64,000 nt of DNA from positions 89,143,670 through 89,207,669 of the forward strand of contig OY821520.1 in assembly GCA_963682025.1 (NCBI GenBank). Reading direction: 5' to 3'. Positions 1 to 11,082 of the stretch are shown piece after piece. The position numbers were made by a program, and so were the translations under genes. The DNA comes from Cordilura impudica. Taxonomy: Eukaryota; Arthropoda; Insecta; Diptera; Scathophagidae. Numbering within the stretch: position 1 is the first letter of the stretch; each line of letters begins with the position of its first letter. Below the pieces are notes generated by a model. It was not told where the DNA came from and made no database searches. It saw only the letters and a list, made by a program, of their open reading frames with translations.

Positions 1-133
1 AGAAAATTTTTGGAACGTGTTTATTTTCAGGCCAAAACAAGTCATGCATTTTCGGCATTAAAGGAAAAAGTTAGTTTGGTAAGAAAGTGGAACTAATAAT
101 AGTAGCGGCTACAGAGCTAAAATGTTCCAATCT

Positions 134-660
134 ATATATAAAGTTCTCGTGTAACGGTGTTTATGTTCATACTCCTCCGAAACGTCTTGAGCGATTTTTA
201 TTAAATTATTTATATGTATTTGGTAGGTATGAGGATAGGTCGTAAGATATATTTCGTATCGTTAGGTGATTAGGGCGTGGCACCTCGCGTACTATGACAG
301 ACACAACTTTGCAAATTTTCTGAGATGATCTATTTTTAATGTGTGGTGACGGACAAAAAATTGGGGGGGAACAGAGCACACCCATACAAATTTAATATTA
401 AATGTGCTGTAATAAGGAGATCCTTGAGACATTGCATGAGCTCATATGTTATTCATGTGACTAGTCGAACAAATAATGAGCGTGGTCGAAACAGTGGGCG
501 TGGCATCATCCATACAAAGTAAATATATAACATCCTATACCTGGAGTACTACAAAATGGATATCCTTGAATATTTCTCGAGTCCATCAGATAATAGTGTG
601 AGTTGTCAGATAAAAATGGGCGAGATCAGATCAATGGGCGTGGTACCTCCCATACAAAGA
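134..660 (+). repeat. Helitron-like repeat (family K), 5' part with internal tandem units
   Basis: It begins TCTATATATAAAG, like the starts at 1414, 2022 and 32283. Inside are about three loosely repeated units of roughly 140 bp, each with a phrase like GGGCGTGGCA..CCATACAAA followed by AT-rich DNA (near 280-390, 490-520 and 625-655). A TC start, internal tandem units and (in the copy ending at 2750) a CTAGT end are typical of non-autonomous Helitron/Helentron elements. That class is inferred. No 3' end is visible before the next repeat starts at about 670. Confidence 0.45.
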
Positions 661-669
661 AAATATTAA

Positions 670-1067
670 ATGTCATATATCTGGAGTAACGATACCCTAT
701 ACATGGTTTATAGACCCTATCTCATCGCCCCAACTAATTCGATAGGGGTCATTGGTATTGGGACTAGGTCTGAACATGGACCGAATTTCACTAATTTCAA
801 TAGCGTTCATGTTATGGGCGACAAAAGCTTATATACCATTTTTCATCAAAATTTATTCATATTTGCGACCTGTAGTTTGATTTCAAAGTTTACATGGACA
901 CCGACGGACAGACAGACAAGCAGACGGACGGACACCGCTAAATCGACTCAGGAAGTGATTCTGAGTCGATCGGTATACTAAAACATGGGGCTAGGTCAAA
1001 TATTTTTGGTAGTTAAAAACAGCAGCACAAAGTCATTATGTCCCAATCACATAGTGGTATAGGGCAT
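670..1067 (-). repeat. Dispersed repeat R1 (GTCC/GTCT simple-repeat family)
   Basis: This is a copy of a dispersed family that also appears near 7.1-8.2, 21.0-21.6, 23.3-23.7, 35.4-36.1, 43.0/47.4-48.0, 50.7-51.1 and 59.8-60.5 kb. Shared landmarks are a short run of GTCC/GTCT units (here as GACGGACAGACAGAC near 903-930), a phrase like CGACTCAGGAAGTGATTCTG before a CGATCGGTATA box, and a segment ending TAGTGGTATAGGGCAT. Short open frames across it are translated repeat and not genes. I do not recognise the superfamily. Confidence 0.8.
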
Positions 1068-1411
1068 CCATAATATTAATAGGCTAGGCGATTTCTTGTT
1101 ACCGATGTTTCGTTCTACCGTTTTACCCAGATTTTGATGAAACGTATATTATTTGCCAGTTTTACAATTTTTTTTTAATTTATTCCTTTATTAAGAGTAA
1201 ATTGCTTTAAAATTTGCTACTAGCACATACATAAAATTATACATATGTTATGTATATGTTTATTAAATTTGTTAATATGTTTGTTAATGAGTTTGTTATC
1301 TGCACTCACAATAATAATAAACCAAAAAAGTGTTGGTTTGTGAATTGGCTAAGTTGAAAAATAAAGATACCTAGAAATTTTACTCGAATTTCGAGTGCTG
1401 GAATCTGCTCG
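1068..1411 (+). mobile_element. Short Helitron-like element (family H), copy 1
   Basis: This is one of seven copies of a roughly 340-bp repeat (also at 15064, 25472, 36181, 51120, 58042 and 59070). The consensus starts TCTATAATATTAATAGGC and ends GGAATCTGCTAGT. A small hairpin, CTCGAATTTCGAG, lies about 18 bp before the end. A TC start, a subterminal hairpin and a CTAG end are Helitron/Helentron hallmarks, and no inverted repeats or coding frame are present. It abuts R1 on the left and a family K element on the right, forming a chain of three repeats. Confidence 0.6.
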
Positions 1412-1413
1412 TA

Positions 1414-2750
1414 TCTATATATAAAATGGAATGTGTGTTTGTTTATTTGTTTGTTTGTTTGTACCTTATAGGAGACCGATCTTCCTGAGATTTTCACAGC
1501 ATTTAACCGGGACTCTGTCATGATTAATAGGGTACTTTTTTTTCGATCACGCCTAGTTTTACGCCCCCTTTTTTAAAATTATGAAAATGCTCCCATATAG
1601 TTTTTAACAAATTTACTTCAAATTGTATACACATTATACTCCAGGCGAGGTATAAATTAACATTTCTTACGCCACGCCCCCTTTCACGCCCCTTTTCACG
1701 CCAAATTTTGTTTGAAAGTTTTAAACTTTTTGTTCTACAAATTTGTTCCTTCCAACGGATTTTTTTTTATTTGTTAACTGTTAACGTCGCCATATAACTA
1801 TGAACCATGCCCACTTCACCGCCCCTTTTTTGTAATTCAGATACTTACTTATACCACTAACAATGTTTGCTGTACAAAATACTTTTTTTGTAATATGTAT
1901 TTACCTAAAATTTTATACACTTTTTATCTACGGGTAAGGTAGCCATACATTTTTTTATTACCAAATCCCCCTTTTTCGCCCCATTTTACCTTAAATTATA
2001 ATTAATCTGCTTTCAATCTTCTATATATATATAAAAATGAATGTGTGTTTGTTTGTGCTTTATAGGAGGCCAAACCTCTGAACCGATCTTCCTGAAATTT
2101 TGACAGCGTATTAATGTGACTCTGGAAGAAATAATAGGTTATATAAATTTCTAATTGGACAAAGGGGCGGTGCCACGCCCATATAACCCAAAATTTTAAA
2201 TCATCATATCTCGGGAATTTTTTGACCTACGGCGGTCATATTTGGTACATATGGTATTGGCAGGAATAGAAATATATACCAGAAGAAACGTGGGCGGGAC
2301 AACGCCCCTTTTTAGAAAAATAAAAATCGTAATATCTTCTAAACTACCGGAAGGAGCGTCATGAAATTTTCACAAAAGGATATTTTTGCGAAATAATAAG
2401 TCCTTAACTGTATAGAGTTGTTAGTGGGCAAAGGGGCGTGGTCCCGCCCATACAACCCAAAATTTAAAATCGTCATACCTTGGCCATTTTTTAACCTACG
2501 GCGATGATATTTGGCATATGTCGTATTGGAATTAATAGAAATAGTACTACAAGAAAACTGGGCGGGACCACGCCCTTTTTAGAAAAATTAAAATCCACAA
2601 GAGCTTCTATTTAGCCCTTCACTGTATAAAGTTGTTAGTGCAATAATTAATTCTAAATTAAATAAATAATATTTTGTTAATGTATAAATATTTTTTTTTA
2701 ATTTTTTATAACGATGCGCGGTAGCGAAGCACACCGGGTTCAGCTAGTAT
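1414..2750 (+). mobile_element. Helitron-like family K, two overlapping or nested starts
   Basis: Two related starts are visible, at 1414 and 2022 (TCTATATATA followed by AATGTGTGTTTGTTTG), each followed by a phrase near CGATCTTCCTGA. A segment of about 270 bp is repeated in tandem (about 2155-2340 and 2425-2600), both times including an inverted pair GGGCGGGAC/CACGCCC. The right end reads GCGCGGTAGCGAAGCACACC, then GGGTTCAGCTAGT, a hairpin-plus-CTAGT end as in Helitrons. No Rep/helicase frame is present, so it is non-autonomous. Confidence 0.55.
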
Positions 2751-5180
2751 ATAAATATATATGAAAGCGACAGACGTTCAACTTTTACAAGTACATTAAT
2801 TGACAATGTGATTAATCGTGGAAAATATGGGTGGAATCGCCAAATAAAAAAACAGCCATAGTAAAAATCATCAAAAACCGAAAATCGAGAAACACAAAAA
2901 TCGCTAAATGAATATTGATTTTCTTTGTTCAATTTTCATACCATAGGATAAAAAATATATTACTTTTTTATTTTATGTTAAATTTTTGAGAGATCTATCA
3001 ATGAATATGTTCGTTACGTTAAAGAAATTCACTGTATTGAAAAAAGAAATGGTTGGTGTTTTCTGGGTTTCATGGGCGATCCCACCTATTCATAGCTCCT
3101 GCCCCCACCCAGTTACTATACATTCGTTATTTTTTAATTAACAGCAAAAATACTCTCTAGAAGTAAGTTATAATGCAAAACAACGATTGCCGGTCAGCTA
3201 TATATATCTCGTGAAATTACATAGAAGATATCACAAGTTGCCCAAATAAAATTTAAAACTAAAATTTTCAAAAAGAGCAACAATCATTGACAGATGGACA
3301 GAGTATTTGATCTTAAAAGCTTGCCAACATTTTTTAACGTTATTTTTTTTGTGTAAAAAAGCAGTTTTTATTCTAGTTGGCTTGATATGATATAGAAAAA
3401 TACTGCTGTGAAGTTTCGGGCGTTTTAAAGCTTCTGTCGCCCAGTATTCAACAGTAGAATAAAATTTTTTTATTTTTATTTGTATATAATATTTGTGAAA
3501 TGTTCTTATTTTAAGTCCCATACAAAAAAATTTTTTCAAGAACCACGTGCGGTTTTAACAAATTCCCAAATCGATTTTTTTAGTAAAACGTATTTTTTTT
3601 TAAATTTTATTTTCATTTTAAATTTTTTGCTGAAATTTTTTATAGAACAATCTGTCGAGTGATTTTGTTTTAAACACCCCAACCCCACTCCCTTCGAATT
3701 TTGAAACAGATTTAATATTATATTAAATTTTATTTTAAGTCCCATCTTATGTTTTAGAGGACCATCGAAATTTACCAGTAAAATAATTTTTTTTTATTTT
3801 TATTTAAATACCATCCGAAACTTTTTGAATACCACCCTTTTCACCCATTTTATTCTAATAGAAATTTTATGTTTTTCAATTTTACATAATAAGTAAGCAA
3901 ACTTACTCTCAGATTTTGAAAATAGAAGTTTTGAGTATGGTATTCAAATTTCTACTATCGGGAAAAGTATTAAGAAAACACAGTTTTAATTTTTCAATTA
4001 AACCCTTCAATTTAAGAAATAAATTCAAATATCATCTTTCCAAAAAAAATGGTTTCTAGTTTACTAGAGATTTCTCAAAATTCTGCTTTGCCAGCTTTTA
4101 AGCTCAAATATTGCTCTGTGTGGAGTAAGCATCACCAAACCCTAATCTTATGACCTTTAATTTGTTCTGCAGTGTAATTCCTGTTTAGTCTTTCGACTCT
4201 TTTTCAATCCGCTCTTCTTACCTTCACTTAGACCCTTATGTTCGAAAATAAGAGAATAAGATGCAGAGCTGAAAACTAAAACAAAAATAAGTCTGTGAAA
4301 GTCAGAACAGCAGTGAGTTTAAATAAAAAATAATGGATGATATGCTACAATTTTTAATTTTTGTAACAACGATCGTCCATATCAAAGAATTTGTATCAAA
4401 TATGTGCCTTAACTGATTTTTAAAGTGTTTCCAAGTCAATCTTAAAAAAAAGTGGTTGGTATATATAAAGTATTTTTGCTATTTACAAACATCGATATTT
4501 TTACTATTATTTTAGAATATTATGATGTACAACAAGTAACAGGTGTAGTGTCGGTAAGTAATTTGAGGTTAGTTACGTTTTTTTTTTTTTGATGCTTAAA
4601 AACATGTTGTTTAGCTTAATATCTTAAAAATTTTTTCCTGATTTTCGTCTAATAGTTGTTGTTCCTTTTTTTTAATATTCAATGTATTTAGTTGTTGTGG
4701 TAATTTAAGAGTCTTTTACGTGACTTTTGCATTTTGCCATCTAAAGCTCTTTCAGTTTTTGTGTATCATAAAACCTTTTAAGTGCTTGTTTGGCTTAAGA
4801 ATAGACAACATTTACATTTGCAGCAGTTAATTAATGTTGAAATTGTAGAAGTTAAAATTTCATTAAAAAATTTCAAATATAAGAAAAAATTGATCGAAAG
4901 TTTTATAAAAAATTCTTATATTTCTTTTTTTATTTATTTCAAAGCTATAATAGCTCATATTTTGTTGGCTATTTTTTTCGCCCAGCTTTAGCTCGAAGAT
5001 ATGACTACTCCCCAAAACCTGTCAAAACACTTTCAATATATAGACACATGTGTATACATTTTGCTTTTTTGTTTTCTTTTTTATTATTTTATTTTCATTT
5101 CATTCTACTGACGTTTACAACAGCAAATAATACTTTTCCAGAGAATAAAAAAGAAAAAGTAAAAAAAAAATAAGTTAAAA
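2751..5180. other. AT-rich DNA, nothing recognised
   Basis: Homopolymer-rich DNA. Weak open frames at 3231-3745 on both strands are A/T-biased (Lys, Phe, Ile) and overlap each other, so they are unlikely to be genes. The phrase TTAAGTCCCAT occurs at about 3512 and again at about 3734, each near a poly-T tract, a hint of an old duplication. I see no splice-flanked exon or RNA gene. Confidence 0.5.
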
Positions 5181-5450
5181 CTACATCATAAAAATGTTTG
5201 CAAAGTTGTACAAACTCTTATACATTATTGAACAGCATGTAGTTATTATTGCTACTAGTGCTGCTGCTGCTGCTAAAGATGATGTTGTTGATATTGATGG
5301 TGGGGATGCTTTTACTAGAGATAGCTACATTAATTCAACTATAGCGTGACAGCAGCAATAATAACAACAACCGACAGCCAACTGCAAACAACAAAAATAA
5401 CAAAGTTGTTTACGCGTAATCATGGCAATGTCTAACTGTCCGTCTGTTGC
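5181..5450 (+). other. GC-richer trinucleotide patch with a 51-codon open frame
   Basis: A frame from ATG 5194 to TGA 5347-5349 would give 51 residues with an Ala run (from a GCT tract at 5258-5275) and then an acidic stretch (DDVVDIDGGD). It is followed by CAGCAG, AATAAC and CAACAA tracts to about 5400. Trinucleotide-rich patches like this are common in fly regulatory and untranslated DNA. The frame shows no known domain. It could be an exon, part of a 5' leader or chance. No function is assigned. Confidence 0.25.
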
Positions 5451-6020
5451 AACTGTCAATATTTTTTTTTTATATACTCGTACATAAAAAAAAACACAGT
5501 CAAACTTACGCTATCTGCAACTGTTGTTTTTTGCTATTGGCACGTTGCTTAAATTTAGCCAATTTTGTTGCTATTATTTTGTTTTGTTTTTGTTGCTTCA
5601 CAGTAGCTACTTATTTAACTGCCACAACTACTGCTGTATTGATACTTTTATCGTTTGTTTTTTTTTTCACTTGTGTTTCATTTATTTCTTCGTTTCCAGC
5701 TCCCAGTTGATTTCTTGCTTCTTTTTCTAACTATTTAATTTTATGCAGCAGTTTTACAACTGTCATTCACTTGTAATTTTATTTTTTCGAATTTTATTTC
5801 AGTTTATTTTTTTTTTAAATGTCAATGTCTTGTTTTATATAAAGCATCATTTCGTTATATGTTTATCCTTGAAGATTTTGCTTTGGTAGGACGTCTCAAG
5901 GGCGGAATAGGAGTAAAAGACCGTATTTAGAGTGGGATTACAAATAATGATTAACAAACATTGAATGCAGTTTTTGTTATAGATTTTAAATAAAAGCATT
6001 ACCGGGAATGGGAGAATATT
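5451..6020. other. AT-rich DNA, nothing recognised
   Basis: This stretch is dominated by T-rich tracts and CAACAA/TGTTGT phrases. Two overlapping frames at 5447-5730 are Phe/Cys/Leu-rich low-complexity translations and are not supported as genes. Confidence 0.5.
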
Positions 6021-6770
6021 AATTCTGTGGTTTTCTGGAATAACCGCGTATGTCATAAAATCAAAATATTCAGGGGAGCCAAAAAACGTTATATTTGACA
6101 TTATGGGCTCGATATAAAGTTTTTAAAGCTTTTTATTTAACAGTCCTATAGATATGGGCAATAAATACTTTATATAAAATTTTTGAGTCAAAAATCTTCA
6201 GAGGAATATATCCTAGAGACGGACAAAAAAAAAACAATATGTAAATAACACTTAAAATGTGTGTAGATAAAACAACTTATGTCGACAAATTTCGTTTTCT
6301 TTGAAAAAGAAAACTACCAATGCAACCACCCATATAGATATAAGTTGTTGTTGCTTAAAAAATGGATTTTTTTGTTCATCAACAAAATATAACAATGTAT
6401 CAAAAAATAACAGAAATAACAGAAATAAGCGCACAAGTTTTTATAAGTGGTTATAAACTGAAAACTAATCCACAATTATTTTGCATTTTTTTTTTTTTTC
6501 ATTAATAACAACGTATGTCGCTATGTGTCGTTTTCTGAGAAAATAGTTTGTCAGCGATCAAACGTAGGTTGACATACGCCGTTAGTGCTGCAAATTAATT
6601 TAATAAACATTTAAGTTACGTCGTTATTTAAAGAAAAATCTCAGAAATGGTCAATATTTTTTTTTTCAATTTAACACATGTAAAGAGCGTTAAAAATTAA
6701 TATATTTCGCATCGTTAACTCAAAACTGCAAAAATGGACATACGCGGTTATTCCAGAAAACCACAGAATT
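6021..6770. mobile_element. 750-bp element with perfect 34-bp terminal inverted repeats
   Basis: Positions 6021-6054 and 6737-6770 are exact reverse complements over 34 bp. The inner 30 bp begins CTGTGGTTTTCTGGAATAAC and ends with GCGTATGTC. AATT borders both ends. Because AATT is its own reverse complement it may be a 4-bp target duplication or simply the outermost part of the inverted repeat. Two related internal motifs resembling the subterminal GACATACG occur near 6509-6520 and 6570-6585. No transposase is encoded, so it is non-autonomous. The superfamily is not known to me; a 4-bp duplication would fit only a few families. Confidence 0.75.
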
Positions 6771-7080
6771 GTTATCAAAACTCAAAATTTTTTAAAAGAA
6801 ATTAAAAAAAAATAATGATTCCAAATAAAAAAATAAGTAGTTGTTTAGAACAAATGATAACATATTTACAAAATTTGAAACACTTGTCCGATGTTAATAA
6901 TCACGAATAACTGCCATGGATTTCTACATATGCAGAAAGGTCTTCGGTATTTGCATCCATCAATCCATTTTTACATATTGATAACTGTTAAGCTCGGAAA
7001 TCGTATCTTTTTTATGCTTCTTTTTAAAATATCTGATTACTGAAGATAGACTGCAGAAAAATACCACAAATAATGCAAAC
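6771..7080. other. AT-rich DNA, nothing recognised
   Basis: No gene, inverted end or shared repeat was seen. Confidence 0.5.
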
Positions 7081-8170
7081 ATTATCACAGTTTGTCACAC
7101 CATTTGTAACGCATCGAAAAATGAACTAGCGACCCCCATAAAGTACATATCCTTGATCCTTATAAAATCCTCAATTCGTAGAAATATGAATACAAAGTAA
7201 GCGAATTAAAGTCGATTTAGACCTATACCCTATACTATGCGTTTCGAGAAAAGCTCTTTGGTCCAACTTTGCTGAGTCACTGGATAACGAAAGAATCATA
7301 ATCCAAATTTTAGTGGTTTGTTATTATTTTGTGGCATGTAGGAATGAATTAGTTCATATCTGATTATTTTTTGTACCCTTCAAACGCCTGGGTAAAGGGT
7401 ATATATCAGTTAATCACACCATTTGTAACGCATCGAGAAATAAATTAGCGACCCCATAAAGTACATATCCTTGATCCTTATAACAACTCGAGTCGATAAA
7501 GCGATGGGCACCTGTCCGTCTGTCTTTTAAAATCACGCTCATTCACAAAACAAACCATTTTCCTGGGCAAATACCAAGAAAACATTGTTAGCCTTTATTT
7601 CAAGGAAGCGGCTGTTTAAATTGGATTAAATTGGAGATCTTTATGCCAAGATATGACCTAAAACATGGAAACACATCTCAAATATTTTAAAAATTCTGTG
7701 TGTTTGTGGTAGTAATTAGGTATTAAGTGTTAAGTAAACTTTAAACCCAGGTGGAGGCACTTACTTGTTTTATAATAGGACTGGATCACTTTTCTCAAAA
7801 ACAATCTTTGAAAACAATCTATGTAATATTTTTGCTTTTTGATAGATTTAAGTGAAGATCCGAAACCAGCTTTATATGAGGACTGTGAGTGAAAATGCTC
7901 CTATAGGGTTAATTTTTAGACTACTGATGAGTGGGTATAATAGACTCACATAAACCGATTTTTTTTTGTTAGATATACGATATCTGAATCTGATCATTTA
8001 GTCCGTCTGATAGTTGATATTTGTGTGGAAGCACCGATTTTCGCAAATTACAACAGTCGAAAAAATCAAATCACAGTTATTACCTGAAATTGACGGGCAG
8101 ACATATGGGCATACAGGTGGACTATCATTGCTAAATCGACTCAGAATCATCGGTATAATGTAAGGTTGGC
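7081..8170. repeat. Diverged R1-family pieces with an internal direct repeat
   Basis: Two near-identical segments of about 75 bp lie at roughly 7085-7170 and 7410-7490. Both contain CACACCATTTGTAACGCATCG and then GCGACCCC..TAAAGTACATATC. A short CTGTCCGTCTGTC tract follows at about 7512. The end at 8090-8165 has the R1 landmarks in reverse (GACGGGCAGAC, then AAATCGACTCAGAATCATCGGTATA). The arrangement suggests at least two R1-like copies joined or rearranged. Confidence 0.55.
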
Positions 8171-8880
8171 CTTGGTCAGAGCATCAGCAAAAGTTGATTA
8201 AATACTCTCCATATAGTGGTAGAGGTACGCAAATTTCGACAGAAATTTAAATTTGAAAAATGCGAACAAAATAGTGAAAAATTAAAAAAAGGAAAATCAG
8301 GTAATCTGCAGAAAAAAAAGCGAATTATTATAGAAAAAATTCTATAGATACTTTCCGAAATTATTAGCCATTTTATAAAGATAACAAAATTAAACATTTA
8401 AATTTTTTTATTAGCATCCTACCAAATATTTTCGGCATACATAAATGTATATTGTAGCGAAATTTGCTGTAAAAGATTGTATCACTTTTAAGACATTGGA
8501 GAAAGTCAGTGCATGTTTTGAGCTAGCCCCCACAAAAGAGTCCCAAAATATATCGACTTAAGATGGCCTGTGATGTCTTTATTTTATTTATAAATAATCA
8601 TACCAAAAACAAGGAGTGTTATATGGCGAGAAAATTGTCCATAGATTTCTTTTTCAGCAGCCATATTTTTTAATTTGTTGTTAAAAAAAAAATTTACGTG
8701 TATATTTAATTTTATTTTTCACTTAGTTATTTTTAATTTTAATGAGATGGATGGGTACTTACAGGGCGGACTATATAAGTTTGGTACTTTGCTATAAATA
8801 AGAAACACATAATTTGTTTAAATTTCGGTTCAATTTTTCGAAAGCACAATCCTTGCGGTTAATTATGGAATATTATTTCA
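8171..8880. other. AT-rich DNA, nothing recognised
   Basis: A 73-codon frame at 8176-8397 on the minus strand is Phe/Ile/Ser-rich, has no recognisable motif and lies next to repeat DNA. It is not called as a gene. Confidence 0.5.
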
Positions 8881-8881
8881 T

Positions 8882-9700
8882 TCAAATGACTTCCTCGGCT
8901 GGCATTGCATTAGCCCATACCACCATTGAACAGATATCTTGAAAAACTGGATCCAACAGAAAAAAACTGACTACTCTTTGTGGCGTGCTACAAAAAATCT
9001 TAAAAGACCTGTTGTATGTAAGCCTCCTCCAAGAAAGGAAAGTGGAGGATGGACTAGGAATGACAAAGAGAAGGGAGATCTGTTTGTGGAACATCTAAAG
9101 AAAGTTTTTACTCCGAATATAACCACTAGTTCTGTTGATGAGTTGCCACCTCTTACTTCACAGCATAGAGCAGTGTTCCTTCGTTTTGAGACTCTAGAGG
9201 TCGAAAAGGCTGTTGTTAATTTAAACTCCAAAAAAAAACATCGGGGATCGATGGGATAAGTAATAAAATGCTTTTGGCGTTACCCCGAATAGCATTAAGA
9301 ATAATTCTGTTTATTTTTAATGCTATAATACGCCTTAAACATTTTCCCAAAGATTGGAAAGTTTCACTCGTTACAATGATACCTAAACCAGGTAAAGATC
9401 ACACAAAGGTTGATTCATATAGACCAATAAGTTTACTGTCCAACTTGTCAAAATTATTCGAAAGAATTTTGGTAAATAAACTTCCGTAGATCAAAATAAT
9501 GTCATTCCAGCACACCAATTTGGTTTCAGATGAAAACACACCACCACTGAGGAAGTTCACAGAATTGTATGTGCCATAGGAAGAGCTTTTGAAGAGAAAA
9601 AGTACTGCTCTGCACTTTTTATAGACGTCTCGCACGCCTTCGACCGAGTTTGGCACGAGGGACTCCTCCAATTTGTCAGTACATTTTCGACAGCATTTTA
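8882..9700 (+). pseudogene. Jockey-clade LINE reverse transcriptase, 5'-truncated and frameshifted
   Basis: This is the N-terminal and central part of a non-LTR retrotransposon reverse transcriptase. Visible in order are the pre-RT linker (SLWRATKNLKRP and KPPPRKESGGW near 8970-9055), the block leading to GIDGISNKM (9247-9273), IPKPGKD with SYRPISLLSNLSKLFERI (9380-9466), a diverged HQFGFR (9510-9530), and the motif A block ALFIDVSHAFDRVWHEG (9607-9660) with the first catalytic Asp. Breaks are a frameshift at the poly-A run around 9228-9240, a stop at 9487-9489, and another stop right after HQFGFR. The later YADD block and the 3' tail are missing. Downstream it runs directly into transposase DNA on the opposite strand. 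This is dead retrotransposon DNA. The family call is firm, the clade (Jockey/TART-like) slightly less so. Confidence 0.85.
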
Positions 9701-10445
9701 CCGATCACTGCACTAATTTCTTTTTTCAATGCCTCGCTCGACGATGGGAAATTATCGGTATGGGCTCAAAACTATTGTTCAACGGGATCAAATCGAGTTT
9801 TCGTAGCGTGTGTGGCACGGTGCGCACCCTGTTGAAACACAATGTAGTCCAGATCCATTACTTGGAAAATCGGGCAAAATAATCAGTTATCATTGCACAG
9901 CAGCGCACACTGCTCACTATAAGGAATATGTCTGCCGCAGCTTCGAAGAATTACGCAATGACAACTTCAGCCTAAAAACCACATCAGAGATTGCATTGTT
10001 CAGGGCGCATTGGCATTTTCAGCCATGTGTTGAGCTTCTGTGCCCCAGTTGTGACAATTTTTTTTGCGGACGTAATCACCGAGACGATAATGAGCTTCGA
10101 TTGAATATATGGTTTCCGGCAAAATTGCTCATCCTCTTTCAAGCTCATGCGGCATTATGTCCCAAATTGAACTTTTGTGTGACGTCATGCCGAAATCTTT
10201 ATGCAAAATTCCCGCCAAAGTAGTGCGTGAAATGTTAAGTTCATGACAACGATGGCGGGTTGAGGGGCATTAGTGTTTTTGCACACTCTAAGCAATACCA
10301 GCAATGTTTTCATTTGTAAGCACTGTACGAGCATAAAAATATGTTGTTTTATCCAATAACGATCCAGCTTCATGCAGACGTTAGACAAAATTGACCACAT
10401 ATTTACTCGATGGCGCTTCTTTTTACACTCTTTTTTTAAAATCAA
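9700..10445 (-). pseudogene. Decayed Tc1/mariner-superfamily transposase
   Basis: Read right to left, the minus strand gives blocks in the order expected of a DDE/D transposase. A helix-turn-helix remnant lies at about 10185-10300, with RHRCHELNISRTT then LAGILHKDFGM. The catalytic-region remnant EAHYRLGDYVRKKNCHNWGTE is at about 10030-10095. A remnant of the second catalytic block, LDYIVFQQGAHRATHA, is at about 9795-9865, where the usual QDGA is changed to QQGA. Stops and frameshifts occur throughout. The blocks resemble those of the element at 61231-62173, so they probably belong to related families. No terminal repeats were found, and the left side abuts the LINE fragment. Confidence 0.7.
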
Positions 10446-11065
10446 TATCTCTGTCTGTCGTGGGGCAACCCCATTCCCCCTTATCCAATTGATCTGAAAC
10501 TTGGCCCATAGTATTGTTGTGACAACAGATGAATTTTGGGGTAGTCACGCACATTTAAGCGTAGTTACGCACAGTCACAGAGTGATTTAAATGTCATTTC
10601 CCTCATCCGAACGATCTGAAACTTGGTACATACGCTTGCTGTGAAAAAAAGTTTAACCTTGACTTAGTCACGCACAGTCACACATGGTCACGCACAGTCA
10701 CGGAGTGATCTAAATGTCATTTCCCTCATCCGATCGATCTATAAAGATTAACATCGACTTAGTCACGCACAGTCACGCATAGTCACGCACAGTCACGGAG
10801 TGACTTAAAACCAATTTCCCCTCATCCGATCGATCTGAAACTTGGTCGATAGACTTGCTGTGAAAAAAGATTAACTTTAACACAGTCACCCAAAAGTTAC
10901 GCACAGTCACGGAGAGATTAAAACCCCACTTCCCCTCATCTGATGGATCTGAAACTTTGTCCATAGACTTGTTGTGTACAAATATTAATTTTAAGATAGT
11001 CACACACAGTCACGGAGATATTCAAAACTCATATGCATAAGGAAAGAAAGAGTTTTAATAAAAAC
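10421..11065 (+). repeat. Minisatellite-bearing repeat (family S), long copy
   Basis: After an entry segment (CTCTGTCTGTCGTGGGG, CAACCCCATTCC), a unit of about 115-125 bp is repeated at least four times. Each unit holds CATCCGATCGATCTGAAAC, TTGGTCCATAG, a run AAAAAAGATTAAC and one or more GTCACGCACA blocks. It ends AAGGAAAGAAAGAGTTTT (about 11039-11056), which is nearly the complement of the entry phrase CTCTTTCTTTTAACTCATA seen in the other copies. Open frames inside it (for example 10773-11003 minus) are translated minisatellite. Other copies lie at 11083-11285, 32640-33345 and 53482-54000. Confidence 0.8.
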
Positions 11066-11082
11066 TTTGTTTTTGTGGGCTA

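Noticed and set aside
670..981. 103-codon gene
   Set aside because: It lies wholly in an R1 repeat. Other R1 copies are not open in this frame.
3231..3745. Small genes on either strand
   Set aside because: Overlapping A/T-biased frames with no motif, start context or conservation evidence.
5447..5730. Membrane protein gene (Phe/Leu-rich frame)
   Set aside because: The hydrophobic appearance results from T-rich low-complexity DNA. Two overlapping frames look equally hydrophobic.
10773..11003. Protein-coding gene with repeated SDPSDEGK-type peptide
   Set aside because: The peptide repeat is a translation of the family S minisatellite. The same DNA recurs with different frames and stops.
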